Made by a program: the position numbers and the translations under genes
Part shown: positions 15,101-22,794 of the stretch, piece after piece
Numbering within the stretch: the first letter of the stretch is position 1
Layout: each line of letters starts with the position of its first letter
The notes under the pieces: generated by a model
The model's database searches: none
What the model saw: the letters and a program-made list of their open reading frames with translations, nothing else
What the model was told of the DNA's origin: nothing
Source: a virus
Virus record (IMG/VR): IMGVR_UViG_3300030430_005159
Location: 1-55,082 of that record
Reading direction: 5' to 3' (one strand)
Length of the DNA: 55,082 nucleotides

Positions 15101-16721
15101 GGGTTGTATTTTCAATCAACGCGGGAAATCCGAAAGAATGACGAAACACACCTGTTGGGATTGCATTGATCATCGACTGCAATTCGGCATCCGTAGCCGA
15201 CATGTCATGAACCGCTTTGATTGCGCCCATCACGTCCGGTGGCAGATCATATTGAAACATCGGATGATCTTCTTTGATCTGGCGAGCAAACTCGATGAAC
15301 GTCGACAGGTCAGGCATCTCTCCGCGCAGTTCAGGGGGCAAGGAGTTGTACGATGAACTGTCAATCCAGTCTTGAATTACTGGCTTGATTTCGTCTTCTT
15401 TTTCAATCTTTACATCGACGTTGTGAAAGCGATCGAGCGCAACCCAATCATCATCTGTGGGCTTTTGTTTGCGAGAAAGAGCATCGACATCCGCCTTTCG
15501 CTTAACCAAAAAGTCCTTCCGTACTTGAGAGCGCATCTCTTTGTACTCATCAGACCTACCCACTTCATCTACAATCTCATGAAGGCCCAACAAAAAGTCA
15601 TCGCCTACAAAGTTTACAAATTCACGAATTGATCGAGTTGCCATCAGTGACGTAAAGAAGTTCGTCGGCACGATGTCTTGCTGTTCAAGCTCTGCCTCAA
15701 GTTTTCGAATTGACTCAGAGCCTTTGTTCCTCAGATCGTCCGCAGAGTTGACCTCGTTGTCCCGCGCCCACTCTGCGACTTTTTCAACACCCAAATATTC
15801 AGCAAGCTCAACAATGTTGTTTACGGCCTCGTCACGGACAGCAGGGGAAGACACCGCCAAGAAACCCACCATGTCGTCTGGGATCCCCATGAGCGTGTAC
15901 AGCCGTTTTGTGAGATCAACGGCGTATTCTCTGGAACTGTATTCTTCAGGCAAAGCGGACAGTCCGCCCAGCACCAATGACGAGGCCGATCCAAGACCGA
16001 AACCCGTCAATCCACCCAACAGACCGCCGCCCACCAAGCCCACGGGACCCGCTGCCTTAAACCCTCCGATGGCACCGACACCTGTGCCCACAGCAGTGGT
16101 TGCCAATGTGAGCGCCTCCAACCTTTCGGGTGTGACCTCGATTCCTAGAATTTCTGGTTCGTCGATTCGCTCTCGAATCAGTTCGAAGTTTTCATCGACA
16201 ATCCTTAGCTCTTGCGCTTGCTCTCCAGTCAACAAGGTTGCAGGATCAGGATCTGGATCAGTTATTGCGTCAGCAAACTTGGCAACAGATTCGCCAAAGG
16301 TCAGGCCCTCGAACATCTCTTGGCTGCGCTGCAATTGAACATCGAAAATCGGAATGGTGCCGGATGCTCCAGCACGGGTGCGAAGGGACACAACAGAAGG
16401 AGTCAAAAACAGGTTTGTATCGAGGGGGTCCCCAACAATTCTGCTTTGATCTTCGATGAATGTGGAGGGATCGTACGTTCTTCCGACAATTGCGTAGCGC
16501 ACTCGCTGCTCGATTTGTTCGTCCGTATCATCGGGGAACTTCTCAATCGAATCAGCGCGTATCTGAGACTTAAACGCAGCCAATGCTTCGTTTCGTTCCT
16601 GTAGATTGATTTCTACTGGAGGTTCGAGGCGAAAAATATCCTCTTCTTCATAGCCGGGAGGAGCCTCTGGCGTGGCGTCGGCAACATCGAACGCAGTAAA
16701 GTCGTCGTCTTTTCTCGCCAT
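9192..16721 (-). CDS. Giant internal virion / polyvalent-type protein
   Basis: 2509 residues from the ATG at 16721. The open frame continues 8 codons to a TTG at 16745, but GAGGAAGAA directly precedes this ATG and the M23 gene stops 7 bases upstream. It is mostly helical. A glycine-zipper hydrophobic segment (GPVGLVGGGLLGGLTGFGLG...LVLGGL, about 217-252) and a second one near 2060-2090 (MGSAIGLMNAGPVGAATGMALGSAGGL) look membrane-active. Near 2160-2200 the segment DKEYFKAFFAFWTYFSQASQLFARTLVENPDK resembles the C-terminal large-polyvalent-protein domains of N4-like and other podoviruses. No lytic transglycosylase or polymerase motif found. Probably ejected with the DNA to build a conduit across the envelope. 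Confidence 0.7.
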   Translation of the reverse strand: MARKDDDFTAFDVADATPEAPPGYEEEDIFRLEPPVEINLQERNEALAAFKSQIRADSIEKFPDDTDEQIEQRVRYAIVGRTYDPSTFIEDQSRIVGDPLDTNLFLTPSVVSLRTRAGASGTIPIFDVQLQRSQEMFEGLTFGESVAKFADAITDPDPDPATLLTGEQAQELRIVDENFELIRERIDEPEILGIEVTPERLEALTLATTAVGTGVGAIGGFKAAGPVGLVGGGLLGGLTGFGLGSASSLVLGGLSALPEEYSSREYAVDLTKRLYTLMGIPDDMVGFLAVSSPAVRDEAVNNIVELAEYLGVEKVAEWARDNEVNSADDLRNKGSESIRKLEAELEQQDIVPTNFFTSLMATRSIREFVNFVGDDFLLGLHEIVDEVGRSDEYKEMRSQVRKDFLVKRKADVDALSRKQKPTDDDWVALDRFHNVDVKIEKEDEIKPVIQDWIDSSSYNSLPPELRGEMPDLSTFIEFARQIKEDHPMFQYDLPPDVMGAIKAVHDMSATDAELQSMINAIPTGVFRHSFGFPALIENTTPDFDAVKAWANETNRYLNEETGARATRITEKEALGVYLKPVQTDDHGVLMKRSTMGQLTDLANAVPTLLSEVEVGFSPTPTSKPLFESLGLPNGIALPTGAGLDRMGGIGIRPPNSSYFAKAHARLVTGTGGFGVAFNEIARSKGLKPGDFGYNFANLTGGALDMMNVERGLLQGVKRAATMTTGAAKYASRQRFYAPGFKNRAFQQEVMGSTTRDKNVDPVLNMRNILHDQAIDMTNRNVNPLQRPKGARGNDPLVLTAFERATAEKIADAIGVDFKVVLAAFEQVTRQSGEVSRSAEAVIRKLGNHRVAAFRSSPAFGNIRKSINDAVSQGRISADDGATFLAQIEHRAFKAADDTRTPFNFAEQVIDGLEVRFLDEGPDVNMDLVSAAGRRRLQGDGDVPASDFQYDAATGKAVLSIFKDGKIDDLWSADSQLLIRLTGPEFSQKLIKMFDHTVDDAGVATLTKTGSDELSSAWTHYRRTKSLSDTYTSDLMHNLWFNLHHFFSKLRKRPGLLPRQVREYWDLEFGELPQDRYAVQAIVSDVRRRNRDPIIVSGTEQERSFNDRKRRVAAAASATEMNMSLEALRSYFGLKMRVVVDEGVDARTGQRTRSARQTFDDFAYDPIDIGHKIYALIRVQEFRKAHRAGTDVTVGTERFSVPKFRVPAIIDKQRQMMTDAMGLPPDEIGRRTRGRNFAEDGERGFTDIGMGKDIEGVTQADITAFANRIREREAMPLHRKAQTKLQTIINTEPFLVLEPVEQAGLKTLLQELGKSPLSNNLPISLLDPDANLTILSVNEFNKIIQVVQDTAVSPLHRLDRNSVHPGYLANVSQYFAMFRFYGVPYFAWVSSILDFVSEKFLAELPKITKKNADPAFVAQWDKWLRSLADVPNELARLAEAHPSKFPFEFYKDMVEVFVPRIALESVDQLFRLTDLFEGYKTRIDADTRRAFENAETADARPFGFRVPKSFEIADDPVTLPVLYKELYAIQNLLDGFHGMTRQERKSLQALRQLKIQKVGLDDAPLTQEQMNIIAESVQILMTGLQSKRDYVVATTNSLFARAVGDLDANSIKNINTYSFSHETVRKLYKDFYTGNMLGVKAVATTEKDLGGLIAKSRDVYRRSLEEQKAFTKESERNFEQYGDELSMMTNILVYMKQDEMLNAIGKQLSDLGFAKFRRQIVDTLDPVEGMPADRAKYTDLVAEFIRAELRFDTKTTIVKTPDAGDKVIPAGRPVKDALGVFEEKYIDNRNQAYTRFENEARFEAGRILDSLGLPRAKGDLAEVFLGDKKFLIPDNLLNSINEIFEQTNRRVSTTFFGKYFERNIGENNIVFYKKNESIPDTFDIEALKKFSKQELSNTLTMIGQLGDLVFNPSTHYRRLLIGVGGLPMLPYAFSMFVGGLSQIHAGLSTKAAGRVAAETLRTPIELAADKMRGGGVNFSAGVVARMFGHGKSNPDTRPHVTPDGRIFTAEHFANNFIANGFNKSFAASVASPQASNRIRDAFFKAHPEFTAMRIGGVMGSAIGLMNAGPVGAATGMALGSAGGLTIGKLLSPNNPVARLNNFYREVFNSIDLISRISIARQLVDEGQSLQAAATGTRKIALDYSQVSAMDKEYFKAFFAFWTYFSQASQLFARTLVENPDKIIAQLKLARNSQLQALDFEDPELGMAPYDKTRVTLPFMIGGKMVRLPYMLVADILQLLVELVSSIGVGVGPLEQQASLNAVFNRANPFISQLLQQAIGRDPRGFDLDRATFQVPSYIVQLDDDITGGALRDSLDIQFIPYGSIKRTFADDEGKYINPEKLETPGHGIYVANNKKRAAFFLNFLQTPFTGRAGKMLEAVARSNIGVIESGLQVSDFVRDISGDKPALAYIPGAVELGFARDKRQETFVRPSDRVGGFDLETATQSVRMGQPFTFVSSDGTRISLPRVQFFPLEGTKILLGGLAPNPVIEKPINRALRGDIETYKTKTDKQ

Positions 16722-16728
16722 TTCTTCC

Positions 16729-17316
16729 TCAGAGTCTTGTTTCAAGCATTAACGAGTCGGCCTCATCATCCATCATGTAATCTTTAAAAACTTCCGGCAA
16801 ACTTTTCAGGGGATCCATTGGGCGAAACCTCCCTTGCGAAATGTCTCCATGCTCGAAGTGAAGGTGCGGTCCCATGCTGTTGCCGGTTGAGCCGGCTTGC
16901 ATGATCACATCACCCGCTAAAACTTCATCCCCTACTTTGAGGTTCGAGGGTATTGATGAGCCATGGAAGAAGCGTGTTTGCGTTCCATCATCGTGATCCA
17001 CATAAACGGAGATTCCAGCGGCACCGCTCGGGTCTTTTTTCATGAATGAAATTGTTCCGTCCATGACAGACATGATGTCGAGGTTGCCGTCAGCAGGACG
17101 CGCTCGCAAGTCCACGCCCTCATGAGCACGGCCCTTGCGAGGCCCAAACACGTCTGTGATAACGAGATTGCCCATGCGGTCCGGCTTTGTCGGTGGATGA
17201 AAAGCAAGTCGGACATCCACTGGTGCAGATGGCTGAAACGTCACATCTTTCGGAAGCGTCTGTTCCGCAAGAAACCGGACGTTTCTTTGGTACTCCTCGT
17301 CGTCGTGTTTGCTCAT
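16729..17316 (-). CDS. M23-family zinc peptidase, virion-associated lysin
   Basis: A 195-residue protein with the full lysostaphin-type site: GRAHEGVD (His65, Asp69), the FFHGS strand (His118) and GPHLHFE (His151/His153), with the usual GDEVLAGDVIMQAGSTGNS loop. No signal peptide and no cell-wall binding domain, so it is likely carried in the particle instead of secreted. Its start overlaps the 903-residue gene (ATGA) and its stop is 7 bases before the giant virion protein. This context suggests that it opens peptidoglycan during DNA entry. Reaction: cleavage of peptide cross-links. Confidence 0.88.
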   Translation of the reverse strand: MSKHDDEEYQRNVRFLAEQTLPKDVTFQPSAPVDVRLAFHPPTKPDRMGNLVITDVFGPRKGRAHEGVDLRARPADGNLDIMSVMDGTISFMKKDPSGAAGISVYVDHDDGTQTRFFHGSSIPSNLKVGDEVLAGDVIMQAGSTGNSMGPHLHFEHGDISQGRFRPMDPLKSLPEVFKDYMMDDEADSLMLETRL

Positions 17317-20024
17317 AATCCTGCCTGATTCATCGTCCCGCGAGGAATATCAAAGTCTGCACTGTTTCGGTTGTACAGATCTTCGAGTTGGGCTTGCTGA
17401 TCTGGGCTCATTCCGAGACCCTCCGCCATCGAGTTCAAACGATCCGTGGCGTTCTGCAAAAATTCCTGACCGGGTTCACGTCCCGCCGTGGTTCGGAATG
17501 CACGGATTCGATCCAAAACGTCGACGTACAATCCCAAGTACGCATCCTGCGATTTCTTATCCACACCCACCTGATCCTCAATCGTTGCAGACTCCATCGC
17601 AATTTGTCCGTCTGCGGGTGCAAATTGGATGTCCTCTGCGGTAGGAGTTTTGACGGGAGCAGGAGCAGGGCTCTTTGTTTTTGCGGGCTTCGGTGCAGTC
17701 ACAATCGCAGATGGCGGAGTCGCTGGTGCTGCTGGAGCAGGAGCAGGCTTCTGTTCGCCGGGCAATCGACCTGTTGGTTTAGTGCCGAGATCCGCCAATG
17801 AACGCGCCAATTCTTCGTCATCACCGGTGAGAGTTGGAACGTCAATGGTCCCAATCTTGCCACCTGAACGGTCCACAGGGCCTCGTGCGGCGAGTCCGGT
17901 AGGCCTTGCCTGTGGTCGCACTCTAAGACCCTCCGACGCCTCCATGACGTCTTCCATGGACGCCATACGGACACCCGCCAAACGATCGCCTTCCTGAATC
18001 TGAGAAATCGACTCGTCCGCCTCTTGAATGACCTGAGCAAACGCTCCCTCAAGGTCGGGACTGGCGCCCGGATCGAAGAAAGCATCCTCGTCTTGCATCA
18101 TGAGGTCTGTGACTTCTTTGGACAGATTCAACAAGGATGTGCCGGCACCGCCCAAAATCGATCGGGTGAGAGCTTGTGGGCCCGACCCTGTGGGTGCAGG
18201 CATTTGGTCTTCCGCAACCCCCAAAGCGCTTTCATGATTCAAGAACTGCATCAAGCTCGTTGCTTGGTTCGATTTTTCGGACGGGAACGTTTCGTCTCTC
18301 AACTCCAAGACAAAATCAGCCACCCGGGCTTCGTCGTCGAGGATTAAGTCTTCGAAATCATCCATGATGCGCCGCAGTTTTTGTCGCTCCACTTCGATTT
18401 GGTCGCCGCCTTTTGTGTCCATCGTCGCAAGTTCATCGATTGCATTGACGAACGCAATCGGAAACCGGCTTTTTACAGAATCAGGCAACTGATTGAAATC
18501 CGCTGCCAACTCTTTTGGTGTTTCAGCGCTGGTTTCATCGAGACTGCTCTTGAGTCGCCGCACGATGGCTGGAACCACACGAACACCCGGAAGGCCAACA
18601 GGGCTGTACTCCGACATGCTGTCTGGCTCACGAATCGTAAGGTCCGGCTCAAAATCATCCGGGCCTTCGGGATCCGATGCCATGATTTGCTCATCAGTCA
18701 GACCGGTGCCAGATGCGGCCACGGGATCGACAGATAGAGGCGTAACAGCCTGCGTCTTGGCTTGAAAGTCACCTGAAAATGCGAGTGATGAAATCGGCAA
18801 CGCTTCTCGAAATCCGGGTGCTGGTAAAAACGGATGACTCAAAAGTTGAAGTTGACCTGTTGTTACCGGCCCCCTTCGAGATGCCTCAGTCAAAATTGCA
18901 TCTCGGCGTTTCGTTAAGCGTTCGATTTCTGCATCGATATCGCCGAACGTCGTTGACGAACTGAACGACTCCGCAACGAACTGGGGACTAGATGCAAGCG
19001 CCTGATATGATTGTGGCAATCGCACTTGTCGGGAGGTCAATTGATTTGTCACGGCCTGCTGAAGTGATTCAGGCAGCTTCGGATTCACCGTTACCTGACC
19101 ACCCTGAACGACCAATCCGGGAAACTGAGACCGAATGTACGCTGTTTTTTCTTGATCTGTAGCAGAGACCGCGGGCGGTTGAGTTGGGCGTGCCTTGACG
19201 GTTCCGTACTTCGGCCTCAATCCGACTTTTACGCGGTAGTGATCGATTTCTTCACTGAGGTCTTCGCCTGCAGGCTTGATTTCCGCGTCCGAAGAGTACA
19301 TTCGGAGTGTTTCGAGACCCTGTTGTGAATCTGCTCCTGCAAGTAGCTCGGGGATCTTGGCTACATCGGTGATGAATTTTTCATTCACCAAATCAGTAAA
19401 TGATCCTACAACTTCTTCATTGAATACTTTTTGGTATTCGTCCTTGAAAAATTGTATGTGACCATCGATTACTTCATTTCTTTGTGGATTGTCTGATCTT
19501 TGCTGCTCAAGCATTTGTTCTATTTTTTGCAATGCATATGCCGCAGTTTTTTTGAATTTTCCTATGTCTTGAACTTGCCCAGTTTTAGGAAATATTCGAG
19601 CAGTTTTTAAATTGGTTACTAAATTACCCCTCGCTTCGTTTCGCGCATTAACATTCGAATTGAATAGTCCCGGATTCAAACGCTTCAGGAAGTCATTGTC
19701 ATTAACAGAATTCTTGAAGTTGTTATTCTCCTCGATCGTTTTTCGAGCGGCCTTACTGTTTTTCTCATTCCACTTACGGACGCCCTCACCAAATTTTCGT
19801 TGTTCTTTTTCGTAGCCGGTCAACGCTCGACGATCGGACTCTTTGCCCCCGCGAGCAGTTCGCCGGCTGTAGGACGCCTTGTACCGTCTCAACGTTGAGA
19901 TTTGACGATCAATCGAGTCGGCTCGGCGCATGGCATCTTTGTTGTCGCCCTGTACCTTTGAATAGTACGCTTTTGCTGACGCATTCAGACGACCCTGAAG
20001 CTCTCGAAGAAAATCTTTGCTCAT
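17313..20024 (-). CDS. Large internal virion protein, mostly helical and low complexity
   Basis: A 903-residue protein. The N-terminal 250 residues are basic and helical (LRELQGRLNASAKAYYSKVQ, RRYKASYSRRTARGGKESDRR). The middle (450-620) is acidic and helical. Residues about 780-835 are a Pro/Ala/Lys linker (APAPAAPATPPSAIV...KPAKTKSPAPAPVKTP). A short helical tail ends in GMSPDQQAQLEDLYNRN. No catalytic motif and no membrane span. It lies between a decoration-type protein and the M23 lysin, overlapping the latter by 4 bases, where podoviruses encode internal core proteins. Unrecognised family. Confidence 0.6.
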   Translation of the reverse strand: MSKDFLRELQGRLNASAKAYYSKVQGDNKDAMRRADSIDRQISTLRRYKASYSRRTARGGKESDRRALTGYEKEQRKFGEGVRKWNEKNSKAARKTIEENNNFKNSVNDNDFLKRLNPGLFNSNVNARNEARGNLVTNLKTARIFPKTGQVQDIGKFKKTAAYALQKIEQMLEQQRSDNPQRNEVIDGHIQFFKDEYQKVFNEEVVGSFTDLVNEKFITDVAKIPELLAGADSQQGLETLRMYSSDAEIKPAGEDLSEEIDHYRVKVGLRPKYGTVKARPTQPPAVSATDQEKTAYIRSQFPGLVVQGGQVTVNPKLPESLQQAVTNQLTSRQVRLPQSYQALASSPQFVAESFSSSTTFGDIDAEIERLTKRRDAILTEASRRGPVTTGQLQLLSHPFLPAPGFREALPISSLAFSGDFQAKTQAVTPLSVDPVAASGTGLTDEQIMASDPEGPDDFEPDLTIREPDSMSEYSPVGLPGVRVVPAIVRRLKSSLDETSAETPKELAADFNQLPDSVKSRFPIAFVNAIDELATMDTKGGDQIEVERQKLRRIMDDFEDLILDDEARVADFVLELRDETFPSEKSNQATSLMQFLNHESALGVAEDQMPAPTGSGPQALTRSILGGAGTSLLNLSKEVTDLMMQDEDAFFDPGASPDLEGAFAQVIQEADESISQIQEGDRLAGVRMASMEDVMEASEGLRVRPQARPTGLAARGPVDRSGGKIGTIDVPTLTGDDEELARSLADLGTKPTGRLPGEQKPAPAPAAPATPPSAIVTAPKPAKTKSPAPAPVKTPTAEDIQFAPADGQIAMESATIEDQVGVDKKSQDAYLGLYVDVLDRIRAFRTTAGREPGQEFLQNATDRLNSMAEGLGMSPDQQAQLEDLYNRNSADFDIPRGTMNQAGL

Positions 20025-20030
20025 GTGAAC

Positions 20031-20558
20031 CTACCTGCTGAGATAAAAAATCAGTAACTTGTCAGAGCTTGTTGCGGTGCCGCCCGTGTTGTCGATTGTA
20101 TCAGCTTTCTTTATCGAGAACTCCGCAGTCAAATCGGTCAAGATGCCCGAGGTCCCATTCTGCTCAAGCACCGCGATCAACTGATCATTCAAGCGGATTC
20201 CGGCAACGGTATGAGCCCCGGCCGATCCTCCAGTAATCAACGCTACCTTGATGCTGTTCGATATCTTCGAGCCAGTGACGCTGCCGTCTGCAAGCATGCG
20301 TGAGCTAATGAATCCGTCGCCTATGAGATCGCTCAGGCCGCTTTTGACGGTGAACGTGGCCTTCGGGATGGCTTGACGTAAAAACGACGCTGTGAACGAT
20401 CCTGCGACCACCAAAGAAGTGAGCACGGACTCTGTGAACGACTGATCCTCGATGTCAGACCCAGACGGTGCCCGAGTCACACTGAACGAAGAATCACCGC
20501 CACTCGGAACCACATCTACGGAGCGGTTTGAAATGTATCGTCCATTTCTCCAAGGCAT
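20031..20558 (-). CDS. Small virion fibre-like protein with a C-terminal beta domain
   Basis: A 175-residue protein. After FISSRMLADGSVTGSKI (a phrase common in phage tail and head fibres) comes AGAHTVAGIRLNDQLIAVLEQN...LTDLTAEFSIKKADTIDNTGGTATSSDKLLIFYL, a small beta domain that I recognise from many phage structural proteins. It is probably a surface or neck appendage. Its start overlaps the stop of the 330-residue gene by one base. No enzyme motif. Confidence 0.65.
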   Translation of the reverse strand: MPWRNGRYISNRSVDVVPSGGDSSFSVTRAPSGSDIEDQSFTESVLTSLVVAGSFTASFLRQAIPKATFTVKSGLSDLIGDGFISSRMLADGSVTGSKISNSIKVALITGGSAGAHTVAGIRLNDQLIAVLEQNGTSGILTDLTAEFSIKKADTIDNTGGTATSSDKLLIFYLSR

Positions 20559-21550
20559 CAGAAGTTTCTGGGGCCGAACAAATTTTGCAGACCGGCAAGA
20601 GCGCGGGCGCGTCGAATTTGCTCAGCCTGCAACAGTTCGGCTTGAGATGTCAGCTTGCCTGCTTCGGTAAGCGCCTCCTGAGCGAGGTCATCTTTGCCTC
20701 TTCGTTCAAGTCGCTCTGACCGTTTTGTCAGTCTGGCCGCTTGGTCTTCGAGGCGACGAGTCGCCGTCTTTGGTCGAGTGGCCCCGAAGGCACCCACAGC
20801 GGCTTTTGCAATCGCGAGCCCTTTCTGTCTTTTGGCATCCTTTTGGATCGCCTCTTCTTCAGCCCTCGCGACTCGAAGATCACCGATTCGCTTTGTTGCT
20901 TCAAGATCTTTTGTTGTTTCGGCAACCTGACGTTGAGTTTCGGCAGCAAGCTCGCCCTCTTCCATGACCCGCTGGGTTTCTCTACCCAGCGCAGCAATGC
21001 CTTGGGCGGCCCTTGTGGGGTCTTGAGCGAGGGCTTCGCCTACTCGTCGACCCGAAGCATCCAACGCCTGTTTGGCTTGTTCTCCGGCAAACTCGATGTC
21101 GACGTCTTGGTCTCTGATTTCTTTGAGGTCTTTGATCTGATCTTTGATGGCTTCTAGAGTGCGTTTGGACTTGTCTTCAGCAGTCCTGATGTCTGACAAA
21201 TCGCCGAGCAGTTGAAGTCCTACCCCAGCACCGGTGCGTTGAGCGTACTGTCTTTCTTCGAGATCTCGCGCAGCCCTAAATGCTTGAATGAGATCCGCAT
21301 CGGCACCTGTAGCGGGGGTGGCGGGAGCAGTCGCAGGCGCAGGCGTAGGCGGAGCAGCAGCCGGAGCAGTGACAGCAGGCGCAGCAGGCGCAGCAGGCGC
21401 AGCAGGCGCAGCAGGCGGAGCGGTAGTGGTTGAACCAAACGCTTGAGGCGCTGGAATGCCAAAACGCGCAAAAAACAAAGACATAGGGTCTGCTGCACTG
21501 AAATTTGTTCCAGGCCCATCAATCGGTGTGAATAAGTCGTGTTCGGACAT
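20558..21550 (-). CDS. Coiled-coil internal virion protein with Ala/Pro-rich linker
   Basis: A 330-residue protein. The N-terminal 35 residues are acidic. Residues about 38-82 are an Ala-Pro linker encoded by 9-base tandem repeats (about 21370-21420). Residues 85-330 are almost entirely charged helix (KRTLEAIKDQIKDLKEIRDQ, LAAETQRQVAETTKDLEATKR, RRLEDQAARLTKRSERLERR). It resembles core or scaffold-like inner virion proteins in composition. It sits directly after the glycine-zipper protein, so the two may form one internal complex. Confidence 0.6.
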   Translation of the reverse strand: MSEHDLFTPIDGPGTNFSAADPMSLFFARFGIPAPQAFGSTTTAPPAAPAAPAAPAAPAVTAPAAAPPTPAPATAPATPATGADADLIQAFRAARDLEERQYAQRTGAGVGLQLLGDLSDIRTAEDKSKRTLEAIKDQIKDLKEIRDQDVDIEFAGEQAKQALDASGRRVGEALAQDPTRAAQGIAALGRETQRVMEEGELAAETQRQVAETTKDLEATKRIGDLRVARAEEEAIQKDAKRQKGLAIAKAAVGAFGATRPKTATRRLEDQAARLTKRSERLERRGKDDLAQEALTEAGKLTSQAELLQAEQIRRARALAGLQNLFGPRNF

Positions 21551-21557
21551 GTGAACC

Positions 21558-21977
21558 TCAGGCTAAAGTTTGCTTGCCGTATGTGCGGCTCATGTATTGA
21601 TCGTAGGGAGTGCCACCACCAACGCCGATGCTCGACGCCAAAACTGCGTCCTCAGGAGAAAAACGCACCCCCGGAAGATCAGTCGCATCTTTTGCTGCTC
21701 TTGCTCTCCGTTCCGATGCCTCTTGCTTTTCCCTTCTTTGCGCACTTTTGAGTCTTGCAGCAGCATTCTTTTCATCTCGACGAGCTTTACGGCGCGCCCT
21801 TTCGATACGCTCTTCGTCGCTTTTCCGGCCTTTTTCGCCGAACAAACCGGCGACAAGCCCCACCCCGGCGCCAATAGCGGTGCCGATTCCGGGCAAGACG
21901 GCGGTTCCGATCGCAGCACCAGATGCTGCGCCCCCTGCTCCCGCCAATGCGTAGTCGCCTGCATCTCCGTTGGCCAT
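21558..21977 (-). CDS. Glycine-zipper virion protein with basic helix
   Basis: A 139-residue protein. Residues 10-47 form a Gly/Ala-rich hydrophobic zipper (GAGGAASGAAIGTAVLPGIGTAIGAGVGLVAGLFG). Residues 50-95 form a very basic charged helix (DEERIERARRKARRDEK...RREKQEASERRARAAKD). The C-terminus has PGVRFSPEDAVLASSIGVGGGTPYDQYMSR. The same plan occurs in small podovirus ejection proteins that insert in membranes (T7 gp14-like size and position). Assignment by architecture and place. Confidence 0.65.
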   Translation of the reverse strand: MANGDAGDYALAGAGGAASGAAIGTAVLPGIGTAIGAGVGLVAGLFGEKGRKSDEERIERARRKARRDEKNAAARLKSAQRREKQEASERRARAAKDATDLPGVRFSPEDAVLASSIGVGGGTPYDQYMSRTYGKQTLA

Positions 21978-21998
21978 GAATCCCTCTGTGTATTTATA

Positions 21999-22793
21999 TC
22001 ACTTGTAATGGCAATCTACGACGAAGTTTCTCGCATCGAAAAGCAGATGCTTTACATTTTCATCATCTCGCCTTTTCAGTCGATAAACGCATCGATAGCT
22101 GACTTTGTTCTCGCCCTTGGTCAAAGAAATCACATTTGTAAATGATTGATTTTGACGACGCATGTTGTATTGTCCTTCGCCTCGCGAAAAAATCCTGCGA
22201 CGACTGCGTACAACGGCCTGAGGGCCCGATCCATCCATGGTGTCAACAAACAGCATGGTTTCTGCCACAATTCGACCCGCCAACAAACATCGATGATATG
22301 CGGCTCGTTGTCGATCTCCACCTTCTTCTAAGTCACGCAATTTGTTTCGATAGCCGTCCGAGCCACCTTGATCCAAGGTGTAAAAATTGCCCATCACAAA
22401 TGCAGCGCAACTTTCTCTTACAAACACAGTCGCAGCCATTCCCTCGATTGGCTGCCAAGCGCTGACCTTCGTTCGAGTGGTATCAGAGTCGTAGTTCAAC
22501 GCCAAAACGCTGCCGGATTGCTCGTGTCGATAATATCGATCCAAGCGGTTGCCTGTTCTCTGCCGGAACACAGTGTCGGAGGATACCGCCTCTACCCGGG
22601 GGTGTGGGCTGCCATAGAACTCCGGTTTTTCGATGTGTTGAGACTGAATAAAGTCGGTGTCAGCAAAGTCAACGTCCGGGTTGATGCCACCGTTGAGGAA
22701 TCTTTGAAGCTCAAGAAATCGAGCCCTCAAATCTTCCGCATCCACGGGATCGTTGGGGTTCACATCTTTAAAAATAGTTGGATCGATGGGCAT
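21999..22793 (-). CDS. Tail appendage protein, shared N-terminal motif (1 of 3)
   Basis: A 264-residue protein. Its N-terminus (PNDPVDAEDLRARFLELQRFLNGGINPDVDFADTDFIQSQHIEKPEF) matches the layout of the next two genes: a strand with Pro, an Asp-x-(L/F)-N-like helix, ING/LNGG...D, then an I/F-xx-xx-I segment. In phage fibres this layout (DFNxxxxxxxxxINGxLDxxN) precedes a variable beta body. Here the body holds AAYHRCLLAGRIVAETMLFVDTMDGSG. The three genes are adjacent and co-directional, which suggests a set of related fibres or a hetero-oligomeric knob. Confidence 0.65.
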   Translation of the reverse strand: MPIDPTIFKDVNPNDPVDAEDLRARFLELQRFLNGGINPDVDFADTDFIQSQHIEKPEFYGSPHPRVEAVSSDTVFRQRTGNRLDRYYRHEQSGSVLALNYDSDTTRTKVSAWQPIEGMAATVFVRESCAAFVMGNFYTLDQGGSDGYRNKLRDLEEGGDRQRAAYHRCLLAGRIVAETMLFVDTMDGSGPQAVVRSRRRIFSRGEGQYNMRRQNQSFTNVISLTKGENKVSYRCVYRLKRRDDENVKHLLFDARNFVVDCHYK

Positions 22794-22794
22794 A

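Noticed and set aside
16721-16745. TTG start for the giant virion protein
   Set aside because: GAGGAAGAA-ATG at 16721 is a much better start and lies 7 bases after the lysin gene's stop.
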